Assembly (NCBI RefSeq): GCF_013404075.1
Contig: NZ_JACBJQ010000024.1
Span: 28,745 to 92,744 of the forward strand
DNA: 64,000 bases
From: Mycolicibacterium vinylchloridicum
Lineage (GTDB): Bacteria > Actinomycetota > Actinomycetes > Mycobacteriales > Mycobacteriaceae
Direction of reading: 5' to 3'
The translations under genes were made by a program, and so were the position numbers. Shown here one piece after another: positions 1 through 8,583 of the stretch (the stretch's first letter is position 1; every line of letters begins with the position of its first letter). Below the pieces are notes generated by a model. It saw nothing but the letters and a program-made list of their open reading frames with translations, was not told where the DNA came from and made no database searches.

Positions 1-175
1 AGTACCAGTAGATACTGGTGACGCCGACACCGAGATGCTTGCCCAGCAGCGGCATGCTCAGGTTGTCGATCGACACCTGCTCGGCCAGTTCGAAGGCACC
101 CGCGATGATGTCGTCGGGGTTGATCGACCCGCGCTCGCGCCGCGGGCGTTTGGTGGCGGTCGCTGGCTTGGCCAC
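1..175 (-). CDS. TetR-family transcriptional regulator, N-terminal part (truncated by window edge)
   Basis: Only the first 58 codons lie in the window. They read as a TetR DNA-binding domain: a basic N-terminal tail (KRPRRERG), helix 1 (IIAGAFELAEQ) and a helix-turn-helix (LGKHLGVGVTSIYWY) ending in the family's aromatic recognition-helix signature. The start is GTG at 175, with GGAAGG about 9 nt upstream. The ligand-binding domain is outside the window. The gene is divergent from the enoyl-CoA hydratase at 337, and the shared intergenic region carries a palindrome (277-293) that recurs across the cluster. By position it is the best candidate for the local regulator, probably a repressor released by a pathway CoA ester. 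That role is inference. Confidence 0.85.
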   Translation of the reverse strand, partial: MAKPATATKRPRRERGSINPDDIIAGAFELAEQVSIDNLSMPLLGKHLGVGVTSIYWY

Positions 176-276
176 TGTAGGTCACCTTCCGTTTGAAGAA
201 CCGGTAGCGCGGAATCTACCTGGCGTTGCTCTGTGAACTGCGTCTCCGCTCGCGATCCGACCGGTCTCTACCCGCT

Positions 277-293
277 ACTGTAAAGCCTATAGT
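277..293. promoter_or_regulatory. Putative TetR operator (site 1)
   Basis: The sequence is ACTGTAAAGCCTATAGT, inside a wider imperfect palindrome CTACT...AGTAG (275-295). Against the consensus ACTGTAA-N3-TTACAGT the left arm is 7/7 and the right arm 5/7. It sits between the divergent TetR gene and the enoyl-CoA hydratase, as expected for an autoregulated TetR. Confidence 0.6.
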
Positions 294-336
294 AGGTTTT
301 ACCGATACCAGCGAATCAAACACGGAGGAGCACCGG

Positions 337-1098
337 GTGTCGGACGCAGTGCTGCGCGAACGCCAAGGCCGGATTCTGGTCATCACGATCAATCGCCCCG
401 AGGCGCGCAATGCGGTGAATCTTGCTGTGAGCCAAGGACTTGCGGATGCGGTCGACGAGCTCGACGACGACCCTGATCTGACCGTCGGCGTGGTCACCGG
501 CGCGGGCGGAAACTTCTGCTCAGGGATGGATTTGAAGGCGTTCGCGGCCGGCGAGATCGTGGCGATCCCCGGGCGTGGCATCGGGTTTACTGAACGCCCG
601 CCGCGTAAGCCGCTCATCGCGGCCGTCGAGGGCTACGCCGTGGCCGGCGGCACCGAGGTGGTGCTGGGCACCGACCTGGTGGTCGCGTCGAAGACCGCGA
701 AGTTCGGCATCCCCGAGGTCAAGCGTGGTCTGGTCGCGGCCGGCGGTGGGTTGCTGCGCCTGCCGCAGCGCATCCCGTATCAGAAGGCGTTCGAGTTGGC
801 GCTCACCGGCGAGACGTTCACCGCCGAGCAGGGCGAGGCATGGGGGTTCGTCAACGTCCTCACCGAACCCGGCGAAGCGCTGGCCGGCGCGGTCGAGCTG
901 GCCGGGAAGATCAGCGCCAACGGCCCGCTTGCCGTCGCCGCCACCAAGGACGTACTGATCCAGTCCGCGGATTGGAGCCAGTCCGAAATGTGGAAGAAGC
1001 AGCTGGAACTCATCATCCCGGTCTTCTCCTCCAACGATGCGCGTGAAGGTGCCGTCGCGTTCGCCGAGAAGCGGGCGCCGAATTGGACGAACACGTAA
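337..1098 (+). CDS. Enoyl-CoA hydratase/isomerase (crotonase) family protein
   Basis: A 253-residue crotonase-fold protein, normal for the family, probably hydrating an enoyl-CoA in the cluster's beta-oxidation route. Visible features are the N-terminal strand and NRPEARNAV, the oxyanion-hole segment NFCSGMDLKAF, the second oxyanion segment EGYAVAGGTEVVLGTDL, and the helix FGIPEVKRGL. The Glu of IPE and the Glu in AFELALTG fall where the two catalytic acids of hydratases lie. The GTG at 337 is chosen because GGAGGAG precedes it; the frame is open further upstream, but that stretch runs over the palindrome at 277. It is the first gene of a plus-strand run of 12 genes, with 12 nt to the next. 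Confidence 0.85.
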   Translation: MSDAVLRERQGRILVITINRPEARNAVNLAVSQGLADAVDELDDDPDLTVGVVTGAGGNFCSGMDLKAFAAGEIVAIPGRGIGFTERPPRKPLIAAVEGYAVAGGTEVVLGTDLVVASKTAKFGIPEVKRGLVAAGGGLLRLPQRIPYQKAFELALTGETFTAEQGEAWGFVNVLTEPGEALAGAVELAGKISANGPLAVAATKDVLIQSADWSQSEMWKKQLELIIPVFSSNDAREGAVAFAEKRAPNWTNT

Positions 1099-1110
1099 GC
1101 CCTGCCGGCC

Positions 1111-1908
1111 GTGGATCTGGGACTCGGTGACGCCACCGCCGTCGTGGTCGGCGGTGGGCGCGGAATGGGATTGGCCGCCGCCCGGTGTCTGGCCGACGAC
1201 GGCGCCCGCATCGCACTCGTCGGACGCACGGCCGCTCTGCTGGACGCGGCAGCCGACGAACTGATCGGGCGCGGCAGCCCGGACGCGGTCGGCCTGGTGG
1301 TCGACACTGGGGACGACTCGCAGGTGCAGCGGGTCTTCGCCCAGATCGGCCAGCGGTGGGGTGGCGAGCTCAACATCCTCATCAACGCCGTCGGGCCAAG
1401 TGTGCAAGGCACTTTCGACGATCTGACCGATGATCAATGGCGCACCGCCATCGACGAGGGCGCGATGGGGATGGTGCGCTGCGTGCGCGCGGCACTGCCC
1501 CTGCTGCGGGCCGCGGAGTGGGCGCGCATCGTCAACTTCTCCGCCCAGTCCACGCAACGGCAGAGCCAGCGGTTGGCGGCCTACACCGCGGCCAAGGCGA
1601 TGGTCACCAGTGTCTCCAAGAATCTGTCGCTATCGCTGGCCCCCGACGAGATCCTGGTCAACGTCGTCTCTCCGGGCAGCATCGCTTCCGAGGCGCTCAC
1701 CGGCTGGGCCGAGTCTGTCGGCGTCGACGGATCCGACCCCTACGCGCTGATGGCCGCGATCGACGCACACTTCGGGCACCCCGCTCACCTGCCGCGGGCC
1801 GGGCTGCCCGAGGAGATCGGCCCGGTCGTCGCTTTCCTTGCCTCCAAACGCAATTCGTATATGACCGGCGCCAACATCAACGTCGACGGCGGCAGCGATT
1901 TCACCTGA
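1111..1908 (+). CDS. Short-chain dehydrogenase/reductase (SDR)
   Basis: A 265-residue classical SDR that oxidises a hydroxyl or reduces a keto group with NAD(P). The cofactor motif is GGGRGMG near residues 12-18, with acidic/basic residues after strand 2 (VGRT). The structural motif NAVG, the catalytic Ser in NFSAQST and the YTAAK pair (YxxxK) are all present, and it ends in the usual GGSDFT. GTG start. It lies between a hydratase and an aldolase-like gene, so a 3-hydroxyacyl-CoA or alcohol substrate is plausible. The exact substrate is unknown. Confidence 0.85.
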   Translation: MDLGLGDATAVVVGGGRGMGLAAARCLADDGARIALVGRTAALLDAAADELIGRGSPDAVGLVVDTGDDSQVQRVFAQIGQRWGGELNILINAVGPSVQGTFDDLTDDQWRTAIDEGAMGMVRCVRAALPLLRAAEWARIVNFSAQSTQRQSQRLAAYTAAKAMVTSVSKNLSLSLAPDEILVNVVSPGSIASEALTGWAESVGVDGSDPYALMAAIDAHFGHPAHLPRAGLPEEIGPVVAFLASKRNSYMTGANINVDGGSDFT

Positions 1909-1929
1909 GCTTGAAACCAAGGAGCGGTG

Positions 1930-2937
1930 ATGGCGACAACACGCGACGCCCGGGAGTGGGCGCGAACGCAACTGCGTGGGATCGGCAACAGCCTTTACAC
2001 GCCGTTCGCCGGAACCGACGGCGACGAGATCGACTGGGACGCCTACCGGACGCTGGTGAGGTACTGCGTCGGTGAGCTGAAGCACCCGATGCTGTGGTGC
2101 ACCAGCGGCATCGCCGAATTCTGGTCGCTGACTCTTGCTGAGCGAAAGCGGTTGCTGGAGATCGCAATCGAGGAGGGCCGGCGCATCGACCCCGATGTCG
2201 TCATCCAGGCCTGCACCGCGGCGACGGCCGCCAAGGACTGCCTGGAACTCACCCGGCACGCCCAGGAAGCCGGCGCCGACATCGCCTACATCCAGACCCC
2301 GATGATGGAGACCCACGGGGGAGCGGGCGTTCTACGGTTCTTCAGATACATCGCCGATCGCACCGATATCGCACTCGGCATGTTCAACTCCCCGTCGTCG
2401 GGATACGTGCTGACACCAGCGGAGGGGGCGCGCATCTACGCCGAAATCCCCGCCGTGTGCGCGACGAAGGAGGGCGCGTTCCGTCCGGGGAACAGCAGGC
2501 TGCTACACGAGCTGGCGCCCGGCCTGGTGATCTGGGAATGCGATCTCACGGTGTACCGCGCGGGCTGGTTGCGAGCCGGCATCGTCGGCCCCGCGCAATT
2601 GGGCACCGCGGGCTACCTGCACGAGACCCCGCAGCAGCCGATCATCTCCGAATATTGGGAGCTGGTCTGGGCCGACAAGCTCATCGAGGCGATGGACTAC
2701 GCGCAGAAGTCCGGGCTGGACCAGTTCGGCATCGACATGGGTTCGTGGTTCACCTGCTATCCGGGCCGCCCGGACTACTTCACCCACTGGGGTGGGGCCT
2801 TCAAATACGCCGCGTCGCTGCTCGGACTTCCGATCGGCGACTATCCGCATTCGCGCCCGCCGCAGACCGAGTTGCCCGACGCTGGAAAGACCCAGATTCA
2901 GCAGGCCTACCAGCGTCTCGGCCTCGTCGCGGGTTAA
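1930..2937 (+). CDS. Dihydrodipicolinate synthase (DapA)/aldolase-family protein
   Basis: A 335-residue TIM-barrel protein of the class I aldolase DapA/NanA family. The Schiff-base Lys is in CATKEG, matching the family GxKE motif. In the NP-motif region (MFNSPSSGY) the Tyr that relays protons in dihydrodipicolinate synthase is Phe, so it is unlikely to make lysine precursors. A retro-aldolase or hydratase-aldolase acting on a pathway intermediate fits the setting better. The ATG at 1930 is preferred over the GTG just before it because AAGGAG lies 5 nt upstream. Sited between an SDR and a second hydratase, in one transcription direction. Confidence 0.75.
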   Translation: MATTRDAREWARTQLRGIGNSLYTPFAGTDGDEIDWDAYRTLVRYCVGELKHPMLWCTSGIAEFWSLTLAERKRLLEIAIEEGRRIDPDVVIQACTAATAAKDCLELTRHAQEAGADIAYIQTPMMETHGGAGVLRFFRYIADRTDIALGMFNSPSSGYVLTPAEGARIYAEIPAVCATKEGAFRPGNSRLLHELAPGLVIWECDLTVYRAGWLRAGIVGPAQLGTAGYLHETPQQPIISEYWELVWADKLIEAMDYAQKSGLDQFGIDMGSWFTCYPGRPDYFTHWGGAFKYAASLLGLPIGDYPHSRPPQTELPDAGKTQIQQAYQRLGLVAG

Positions 2938-2951
2938 TTGCGGAAGGTGAT

Positions 2952-2968
2952 ACCGATAGGTGTACAGT
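2952..2968. promoter_or_regulatory. Putative TetR operator (site 2, degenerate)
   Basis: The sequence is ACCGATAGGTGTACAGT. The right arm matches the consensus TTACAGT at 6/7 and the left arm ACTGTAA at 4/7; it is flanked by AT...AT (2950-2970). It lies in the 79-bp gap before the second hydratase gene, suggesting an internal regulated promoter that restarts the long plus-strand unit. Confidence 0.45.
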
Positions 2969-3016
2969 ATGGACAAATCCGCATGCTGGCGCGCCATTTC
3001 CGGGAGGTACGCGTAG

Positions 3017-3859
3017 GTGACCGACACCCAAGCTGATGTCACCGCCAATTCCGCTGCGGCCCAGCCTGTTCTCTACGAGGTCCTCGACAACGGCGTCGCG
3101 GTCTTGACGTTCAACCGGCCGGAGCGGATGAACGGGTGGGGCGGCGGGCTGGCCGCAGGCTTCTACGCGGGTATGGATGCCGCCGAAGCCGACGCGGGAG
3201 TCCGCGCGATCGTGGTCACCGGTTCGGGGCGCGCGTTCTGCGCCGGAGCCGATATGGGCGACCTCTCGTCGATCAGCTCGGCCAGCGTCGACAGCGACGG
3301 TGAGACCGACATCAGCAAGATGGTCGGGGAGCGCCATCCGCTGTTCGTCACGACCGTCAGTAAGCCCGTCATCGCCGCGATCAACGGCGCCTGCGCCGGC
3401 ATCGGACTCACGCAGGCATTGATGTGCGACATCCGGTTCGCCGCGGCCGGAGCCAAGTTCACCACCTCGTTCGCCCGTCGCGGCCTGATCGCCGAATACG
3501 GCATCTCGTGGATCCTGCCGAAGGTCGTCGGCTGGGGAGCGGCACTGGATCTGCTGATGAGCGGGCGGGTGTTCTACGCCGAGGAGGCATTCGAACTCGG
3601 CATGGTCAAAGAAGTCGTCGCACCGGACCAATTGCTGGACCGCACAATCGAATACGCCGCAGACATCGCCGCCAATTGCGCACCCAGCTCACTGGCCGTC
3701 ATCAAGCGGCAGGTGTACGGCGACGCGCTGCGCGAGGCGGCCGACGCCAGCCGGCGGGCGGAGACCCTCATGCACGAGTCCATGCAACGCCCCGATTTCA
3801 TCGAGGGCATCACCGCGTTCTTCGAGAAGCGGCCCCCGAACTTCCCGCCCCTGACGTGA
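3017..3859 (+). CDS. Enoyl-CoA hydratase/isomerase family protein, second copy
   Basis: A 280-residue crotonase-fold protein. Oxyanion-hole segments are AFCAGADMGDL and NGACAGIGLTQAL. The helix that normally carries the first catalytic Glu reads FARRGLIAEYGISW, without the usual PE, and the second position (AALDLLMSG) has Asp. It may therefore be an isomerase, a hydrolase-like crotonase or a hydratase with altered chemistry rather than a standard enoyl-CoA hydratase. The GTG start at 3017 has GGGAGG 9 nt upstream. It follows the operator-like site at 2952 and is probably the first gene of the transcript running to 13431. Confidence 0.8.
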   Translation: MTDTQADVTANSAAAQPVLYEVLDNGVAVLTFNRPERMNGWGGGLAAGFYAGMDAAEADAGVRAIVVTGSGRAFCAGADMGDLSSISSASVDSDGETDISKMVGERHPLFVTTVSKPVIAAINGACAGIGLTQALMCDIRFAAAGAKFTTSFARRGLIAEYGISWILPKVVGWGAALDLLMSGRVFYAEEAFELGMVKEVVAPDQLLDRTIEYAADIAANCAPSSLAVIKRQVYGDALREAADASRRAETLMHESMQRPDFIEGITAFFEKRPPNFPPLT

Positions 3860-3877
3860 GCTGAGAGGACGACACCG

Positions 3878-5086
3878 ATGACTTTGGATTACAGAGCGAT
3901 TGACGTCGACAACCACTACTACGAGCCGACCGACTCGTTCACCCGGCATCTGCCCAAGGAGTTCAAGCGCCGTGGCGTGCAGATGCTCACCGAGGGTAAG
4001 CGCACGTTCGCCGTCATGGGTGGCGTCATCAACCAGTTCATCCCCAACCCGACGTTCGACCCGATCATCGAGCCGGGCTGTCTGGACCTGTTGTTCCGTG
4101 GCGAGATTCCCGACGGCGTCGATCCGGCGTCGCTGATGAAGGTCGACAGGCTCGCCGATCATCCCGAGTACCAGAACCGCGACGCGCGGGTGAAGATCCT
4201 GGACAAGCAGAACCTCGAAACCGTCTTCATGCTGCCGACATTCGCGTGCGGTGTCGAGGAGGCGCTCAAGCGCGACATCGAGGCGACGATGGCTTCGGTG
4301 CATGCGTTCAACCTGTGGCTCGACGAGGACTGGGGTTTCGACCGGCCCGACCACCGGTTCTTTTCGGCGCCGATCATCTCGCTGGCCGACCCGGACGCGG
4401 CGGTGGCCGAGGTCGACTTCGTGTTGAGCCGGGGCGCCAAGATCGTCTGCGTGCGGCCGGCGCCGGTGCCGGGGCGGGTGAAGCCGCGATCTTTGGGTGA
4501 CCCGGTACACGACCCGGTGTGGGCCCGCCTGGCTGAGGCCGGTGTGCCGGTGATCTTCCACCTCTCCGACAGCGGCTACCTGGCGATATCGGCGCTGTGG
4601 GGCGGCACCGGAACGTTCGAGGGCTTCGGGAAGCGTGATCCGCTCGACAGCGTCTTGATGGACGACCGTGCCATCCACGACTCGATGGCGTCGATGATCG
4701 TGCACCAGGTCTTCACCCGGCACCCGAACCTGAAGGTGGCCAGCATCGAGAACGGCTCGTACTTCGTCTATCGCCTGATCAAGCGGCTGAAGAAATCCGC
4801 CAACAACGCGCCCTACCACTACAAGGAAGACCCGGTCGAGCAGCTCAAGAACAACGTCTGGATCGCCCCGTACTACGAGGACGATGTGAAGCTGCTCGCC
4901 GACACCATCGGTGTCGACAAGATCCTGTTCGGATCGGACTGGCCACACGGCGAGGGACTGGCCGACCCGATGTCGTTCACTGCCGACATTCCCCAGTTCC
5001 CCGAGTTCAGCGCCACTGACACCCGAAAAGTCATGCGGGACAACGCGTTGGACCTGCTGGGCCTCTCGGTGTCGTCGGCGGCCTGA
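3878..5086 (+). CDS. Amidohydrolase-2 family metal-dependent hydrolase/decarboxylase
   Basis: A 402-residue protein of the amidohydrolase-2 (ACMSD/gamma-resorcylate decarboxylase-like) TIM-barrel family. Candidate metal ligands are the N-terminal DNH motif (residues about 9-11), the strand-5 His in VIFHLSDSG, the strand-6 His in MIVHQVF and the Asp of FGSDWPH near the C-terminus. One acidic residue plus one His at the N-terminus, in place of HxH, is the pattern of the single-metal decarboxylases. Members cleave C-N or C-C bonds such as beta-keto acids or carboxylated rings; this substrate is unknown. It is a paralogue of the protein at 9774. ATG start, 18 nt after the hydratase. Confidence 0.8.
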   Translation: MTLDYRAIDVDNHYYEPTDSFTRHLPKEFKRRGVQMLTEGKRTFAVMGGVINQFIPNPTFDPIIEPGCLDLLFRGEIPDGVDPASLMKVDRLADHPEYQNRDARVKILDKQNLETVFMLPTFACGVEEALKRDIEATMASVHAFNLWLDEDWGFDRPDHRFFSAPIISLADPDAAVAEVDFVLSRGAKIVCVRPAPVPGRVKPRSLGDPVHDPVWARLAEAGVPVIFHLSDSGYLAISALWGGTGTFEGFGKRDPLDSVLMDDRAIHDSMASMIVHQVFTRHPNLKVASIENGSYFVYRLIKRLKKSANNAPYHYKEDPVEQLKNNVWIAPYYEDDVKLLADTIGVDKILFGSDWPHGEGLADPMSFTADIPQFPEFSATDTRKVMRDNALDLLGLSVSSAA

Positions 5087-5089
5087 GCG

Positions 5090-6709
5090 ATGCCCGAATG
5101 GACGATCGGCGCCGTGCTCGACGCCATCGCCGAAGTCATTCCAGACCGGCCGATGACGATCTGCGGGGACCGCGTCAACACGTTCGCCGATTCGGCCGAC
5201 CGGACGCGCCGGCTGGCGAACTTCCTGGCCGGCAAGGGTTTCGGGGCACACCGCGAGCGCGACGAGCTCCGCAACTGGGAGTGCGGCCAGGACCGGGTCG
5301 CGCTGATCATGCACAACGACCTGTATCCCGACATGGTCATCGGGTGTCTCAAGGCGCGCGTGGTGCCGGTCAACGTCAACCACCACTACACGCCACGCGA
5401 GGTCGCCGAGCTGCTCGACTACGTCAAACCCCGCGGAGTGATCTATCACCGGTCGCTGGGCGCCAAGTTCGCCGACGTGTTGCCGCCGGAGAGCGCCGAG
5501 CTGCTGATCTCGATCGACGATGGCAGTGGTGCGACAGACCTATCTGGCGCGATCGATCTGGACGATGCTCTGGCACAGGATGATCAGGATGGCGACATCA
5601 CCCCGTCGCCGGACGACGTGCTGATGATCTGCACCGGCGGCACGACCGGCCGGCCCAAAGGGGTCATGTGGCGCCAGGCCGACACCTATGCCATCTCGAT
5701 GAACGGCGCCGACCACGAGTCGGTCACCGAAATCCACGACAGGCTCGGATCCCCCGGCGCGCCCTGGTTTGCCGTGTCGCCGCTGATGCACGCCGCCGGC
5801 ATGTGGACGGCATTTGCCGCGGTGCTCAACGGCCAGACTGTCGTGCTCTACGACTCACCGAAATTCGACCCGCAGCGGGTGCTCGCCACCGCGCAGCGGC
5901 AGAAGGTCGGCATGATGACGATGGTCGGAGACGCCTATGCCGCCCCGCTTGTCGAGGAGTTGCAGCGCGGAGACTACGACTTGTCTTCGTTGTTTGCGTT
6001 GGCGACCGGGGGAGCGGCAACCAATCCCAAGCATCAGCACGCGCTGCTGGAGCTGCTGCCCAACATCATCCTGATCAACGGGTACGGGTCGTCGGAGACC
6101 GGCAACGTCGGTTTCGGCCGCAGCAGCCGCGGCGACCACAAGGACACCTTCGAATTGCGCGAGGGTGCACTGGTTCTGGCCGAGGACTACAGCAGATTCC
6201 TGGGCGCCGGTGAGGATCAGGTCGGGTGGGTGGCCCGTGCCGGACGGATCCCGCTCGGCTACTTCGACGACGCGGATGCCACGCAGAAGACGTTCCCCGT
6301 GGTCGACGGTGAGCGCGTGGTGATCTCCGGTGATCGCGGCTCGCTGGCGCCGGACGGAACGCTGCGGCTGTTCGGCCGCGACTCCCTGGTGGTGAACACC
6401 GGTGGCGAGAAGGTTTTCGTCGAAGAGGTGGAGGAAGTGCTGCGTGCCCACCCTGGTGTCGCCGACGCGGTGGTGGTGGGGCGGCCCAGCGAGCGGTGGG
6501 GGTCTGAAGTTGTAGCGATCGTTGCCTTCGATCCCCTGCATGATGACGTGGTGCACGACGCGCTACGTGAGCACTGCACCGCGCAGCTGGCCCGGTACAA
6601 AGCACCGAAGGAGTTCATCGTCGTCGAACAGGTCAAGCGCCTCGGTAATGGCAAGGCCGACTACCGCTGGGCCAAAGAAACTGCCGCCGGCAAGGTTTCG
6701 CTGTCATGA
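5090..6709 (+). CDS. Acyl-CoA synthetase (FadD-type AMP-dependent ligase)
   Basis: A 539-residue adenylate-forming enzyme that activates a carboxylic acid to an acyl-CoA through an acyl-AMP. The P-loop is CTGGTTGRPKGV (about residue 180), the A5 motif is GYGSSETGN, the A7 motif is ISGDRGSL and the hinge region is GRDSLVVNTGGEKV. The catalytic C-terminal Lys is in GNGKADYRW. Length is normal for FadD enzymes. ATG start 3 nt after the amidohydrolase stop, and its stop overlaps the next start (ATGA). It is the only CoA ligase in the first 29 kb, so it probably commits the pathway acid to CoA chemistry. Confidence 0.9.
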   Translation: MPEWTIGAVLDAIAEVIPDRPMTICGDRVNTFADSADRTRRLANFLAGKGFGAHRERDELRNWECGQDRVALIMHNDLYPDMVIGCLKARVVPVNVNHHYTPREVAELLDYVKPRGVIYHRSLGAKFADVLPPESAELLISIDDGSGATDLSGAIDLDDALAQDDQDGDITPSPDDVLMICTGGTTGRPKGVMWRQADTYAISMNGADHESVTEIHDRLGSPGAPWFAVSPLMHAAGMWTAFAAVLNGQTVVLYDSPKFDPQRVLATAQRQKVGMMTMVGDAYAAPLVEELQRGDYDLSSLFALATGGAATNPKHQHALLELLPNIILINGYGSSETGNVGFGRSSRGDHKDTFELREGALVLAEDYSRFLGAGEDQVGWVARAGRIPLGYFDDADATQKTFPVVDGERVVISGDRGSLAPDGTLRLFGRDSLVVNTGGEKVFVEEVEEVLRAHPGVADAVVVGRPSERWGSEVVAIVAFDPLHDDVVHDALREHCTAQLARYKAPKEFIVVEQVKRLGNGKADYRWAKETAAGKVSLS

Positions 6710-7533
6710 CCCGCAACGTGATTGACGGTCTGGTCAACGTCCACTTCGGCGAAACCGAACAGCAACCCACCTGGATGCTGAAGGTCCGCGACGACTACTT
6801 CAAGGGGCCCAAGTCGATGTTCGCCCCGGTGGACATGGGTGAGCTGCTCGACGAGATGGACGCTCAGGGTGTGCAGAAAGCCGTCCTGATGGACAACATC
6901 GTCAAGCCGCACGTCACCGCGCGGAAGTTCGCGCAAGCGCGCCCCGACCGGTTCGCACTGGCGATGGGCGGCATGAACCTGCTCAAACCGATTCCGACGC
7001 TACGCGAGCTGACCGCGATCGTCGCCGACCTGCCCGTCGTGTATGCCGCTGTGGGACCGAGCTTCTGGGGCGACGCGCAGTACCCGCCGAGTGACGCCGT
7101 GTACTATCCGCTCTACACCAAGTGCGCCGAGCTGGACCTGCCGCTGTGCCTCAACACCGGACTGCCCGGCCCACCGATTCCCGGCGAGGTGCAGAATCCG
7201 ATCCATCTGGACCGGGTGTGTGTGCGGTTCCCCGAGCTGAGGTTGTGCATGATCCACGGTGCCGACCCGTGGTGGGATGTCGCGATCCGGTTGATGATCA
7301 AGTACGAGAACCTGCGGATGATGACGTCGGCGTGGTCACCGAAGCGGTTGCCGGACAGCCTGCTCCACTACATGCGCACCCGTGGGCCGAACAAGGTGAT
7401 GTTCGCCTCGGACTGGCCGGTACTCAAGATGGCGCGCGTCGTGCCGGAAGCCGAGGCGCTGGACCTGCCGTCTGATGTCCTCGACAACTACCTCTACAAC
7501 AACGCCAACGATTTCTTCTTCAGGGAGCGCTGA
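6706..7533 (+). CDS. Short amidohydrolase-2 family protein
   Basis: A 275-residue, compact relative of the neighbouring amidohydrolases. It keeps an N-terminal NVH motif, a strand-6 His (CMIHGADPWW) and the C-terminal Asp in FASDWPVLK. The strand-5 position, His in its relatives, reads LCLNTGLPGP, so one ligand or catalytic His appears replaced. It may bind metal differently or be a non-catalytic or lyase variant. Its ATG overlaps the ligase stop by 4 nt and the following gene starts directly after its stop, so it is translationally coupled in the operon. Confidence 0.7.
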   Translation: MTRNVIDGLVNVHFGETEQQPTWMLKVRDDYFKGPKSMFAPVDMGELLDEMDAQGVQKAVLMDNIVKPHVTARKFAQARPDRFALAMGGMNLLKPIPTLRELTAIVADLPVVYAAVGPSFWGDAQYPPSDAVYYPLYTKCAELDLPLCLNTGLPGPPIPGEVQNPIHLDRVCVRFPELRLCMIHGADPWWDVAIRLMIKYENLRMMTSAWSPKRLPDSLLHYMRTRGPNKVMFASDWPVLKMARVVPEAEALDLPSDVLDNYLYNNANDFFFRER

Positions 7534-8571
7534 ATGGACCGCTACGAACTGCGCAGGCTCGACTACAGCCTCACCGAGGACCACAAGGATCTGCAGAACG
7601 CCTATCGGCAGTTCTTCAAGACCCATAGCCCGATCGACACGGTGCGGGCCGCCGAGGCGACCGGCTTCGACAAGAGCCTGTGGGAACGCCTGTGCGCCAT
7701 GGGCGCAACCACGATGGGGATCCCGGAGTCCGCGGGCGGCGACGGTGCCACGCTGGTGGACCTGACCCTGGTCGCCGAGGAGCTGGGCCGCTCGCTTGCG
7801 CCGGTGCCGTGGATCGACCACGTGTCCGCTGCCCGACTGCTTGCCGAGCTGGGGGCGCTGACCGAGGAAATCATGAGCGGCAGCCAGATCGTCGGGCTGG
7901 ACGCATCCCTGGACAGCGTGTCGGGTGTGCGGTTGATCCCGACGGGGTCGATCGCCGATCACATCATCGTCCGCGACGGCGACGATGTGGTGCTTCTATC
8001 GTTCGGTACCCGGCCGGCCAAGGTGGACAACATTGGCAGGCTGCCGATGGCCTGGGTCGATCCCGCGGCCGCGGACAGCCGCACGGTGTTGGGCAGCGGA
8101 GCAGACGCGCTCGCCAAATATGACCGCGCACTGGATGAGTGGCGGTTGTTGACGGCGTCGGCGTTGGTCGGCCTGGTCGAGGAAACCATGATGATCGCTG
8201 CCGAGTTCGCCAAGTCCCGCTACACGCTCGGTGTCCCCATCTCCACGCTGCAGGCGATCTCGCACCCGTTGGCCAACATGGTGATCACCGTCGAGGGCGG
8301 CCGCAATCTCTCCCGGCGGGCCGCATGGTTCCTCGACAACGAGCCCGATGCGCGCCCCGAGCTGGCCCCGTCGGCATTTGTGTTCATGGCGGACGAAGCG
8401 TCCAAAGCGGCGACAATGGCCGTGCACATCCAGGGCGGTCTCGGGGTGTCGTCGGAGGCCGCCGCGACTGCTTACCTGGTGCGCGCACGCGGTTGGCCGC
8501 TTGCCGCAGGTGATCCCGGTGCCAGCGCCAAGAAGATCGCCCACATCCTCGCTGACCGCGAAACCGCCTAG
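7534..8571 (+). CDS. Acyl-CoA dehydrogenase family protein (short subunit)
   Basis: A 345-residue acyl-CoA dehydrogenase-fold protein. It shows the N-terminal helical domain with GIPESAGGDGATLVDL and EELGRSLAPVPW, and a C-terminal helical domain with HIQGGLGVSSE. It lacks the YGGTxE motif that carries the catalytic Glu in its two neighbours. Steroid-degrading mycobacteria use heteromeric dehydrogenases pairing a catalytic and a degenerate subunit. By analogy this could be the partner of the dehydrogenase at 8584 or 11027. ATG directly after the preceding stop. Confidence 0.8.
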   Translation: MDRYELRRLDYSLTEDHKDLQNAYRQFFKTHSPIDTVRAAEATGFDKSLWERLCAMGATTMGIPESAGGDGATLVDLTLVAEELGRSLAPVPWIDHVSAARLLAELGALTEEIMSGSQIVGLDASLDSVSGVRLIPTGSIADHIIVRDGDDVVLLSFGTRPAKVDNIGRLPMAWVDPAAADSRTVLGSGADALAKYDRALDEWRLLTASALVGLVEETMMIAAEFAKSRYTLGVPISTLQAISHPLANMVITVEGGRNLSRRAAWFLDNEPDARPELAPSAFVFMADEASKAATMAVHIQGGLGVSSEAAATAYLVRARGWPLAAGDPGASAKKIAHILADRETA

Positions 8572-8583
8572 GACACAAGCGCA

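Noticed and set aside
1..20. Inverted repeat ACCAGTA-GA-TACTGGT at the left edge
   Set aside because: It lies inside the TetR coding sequence (TSIYWY) and needs no other explanation.
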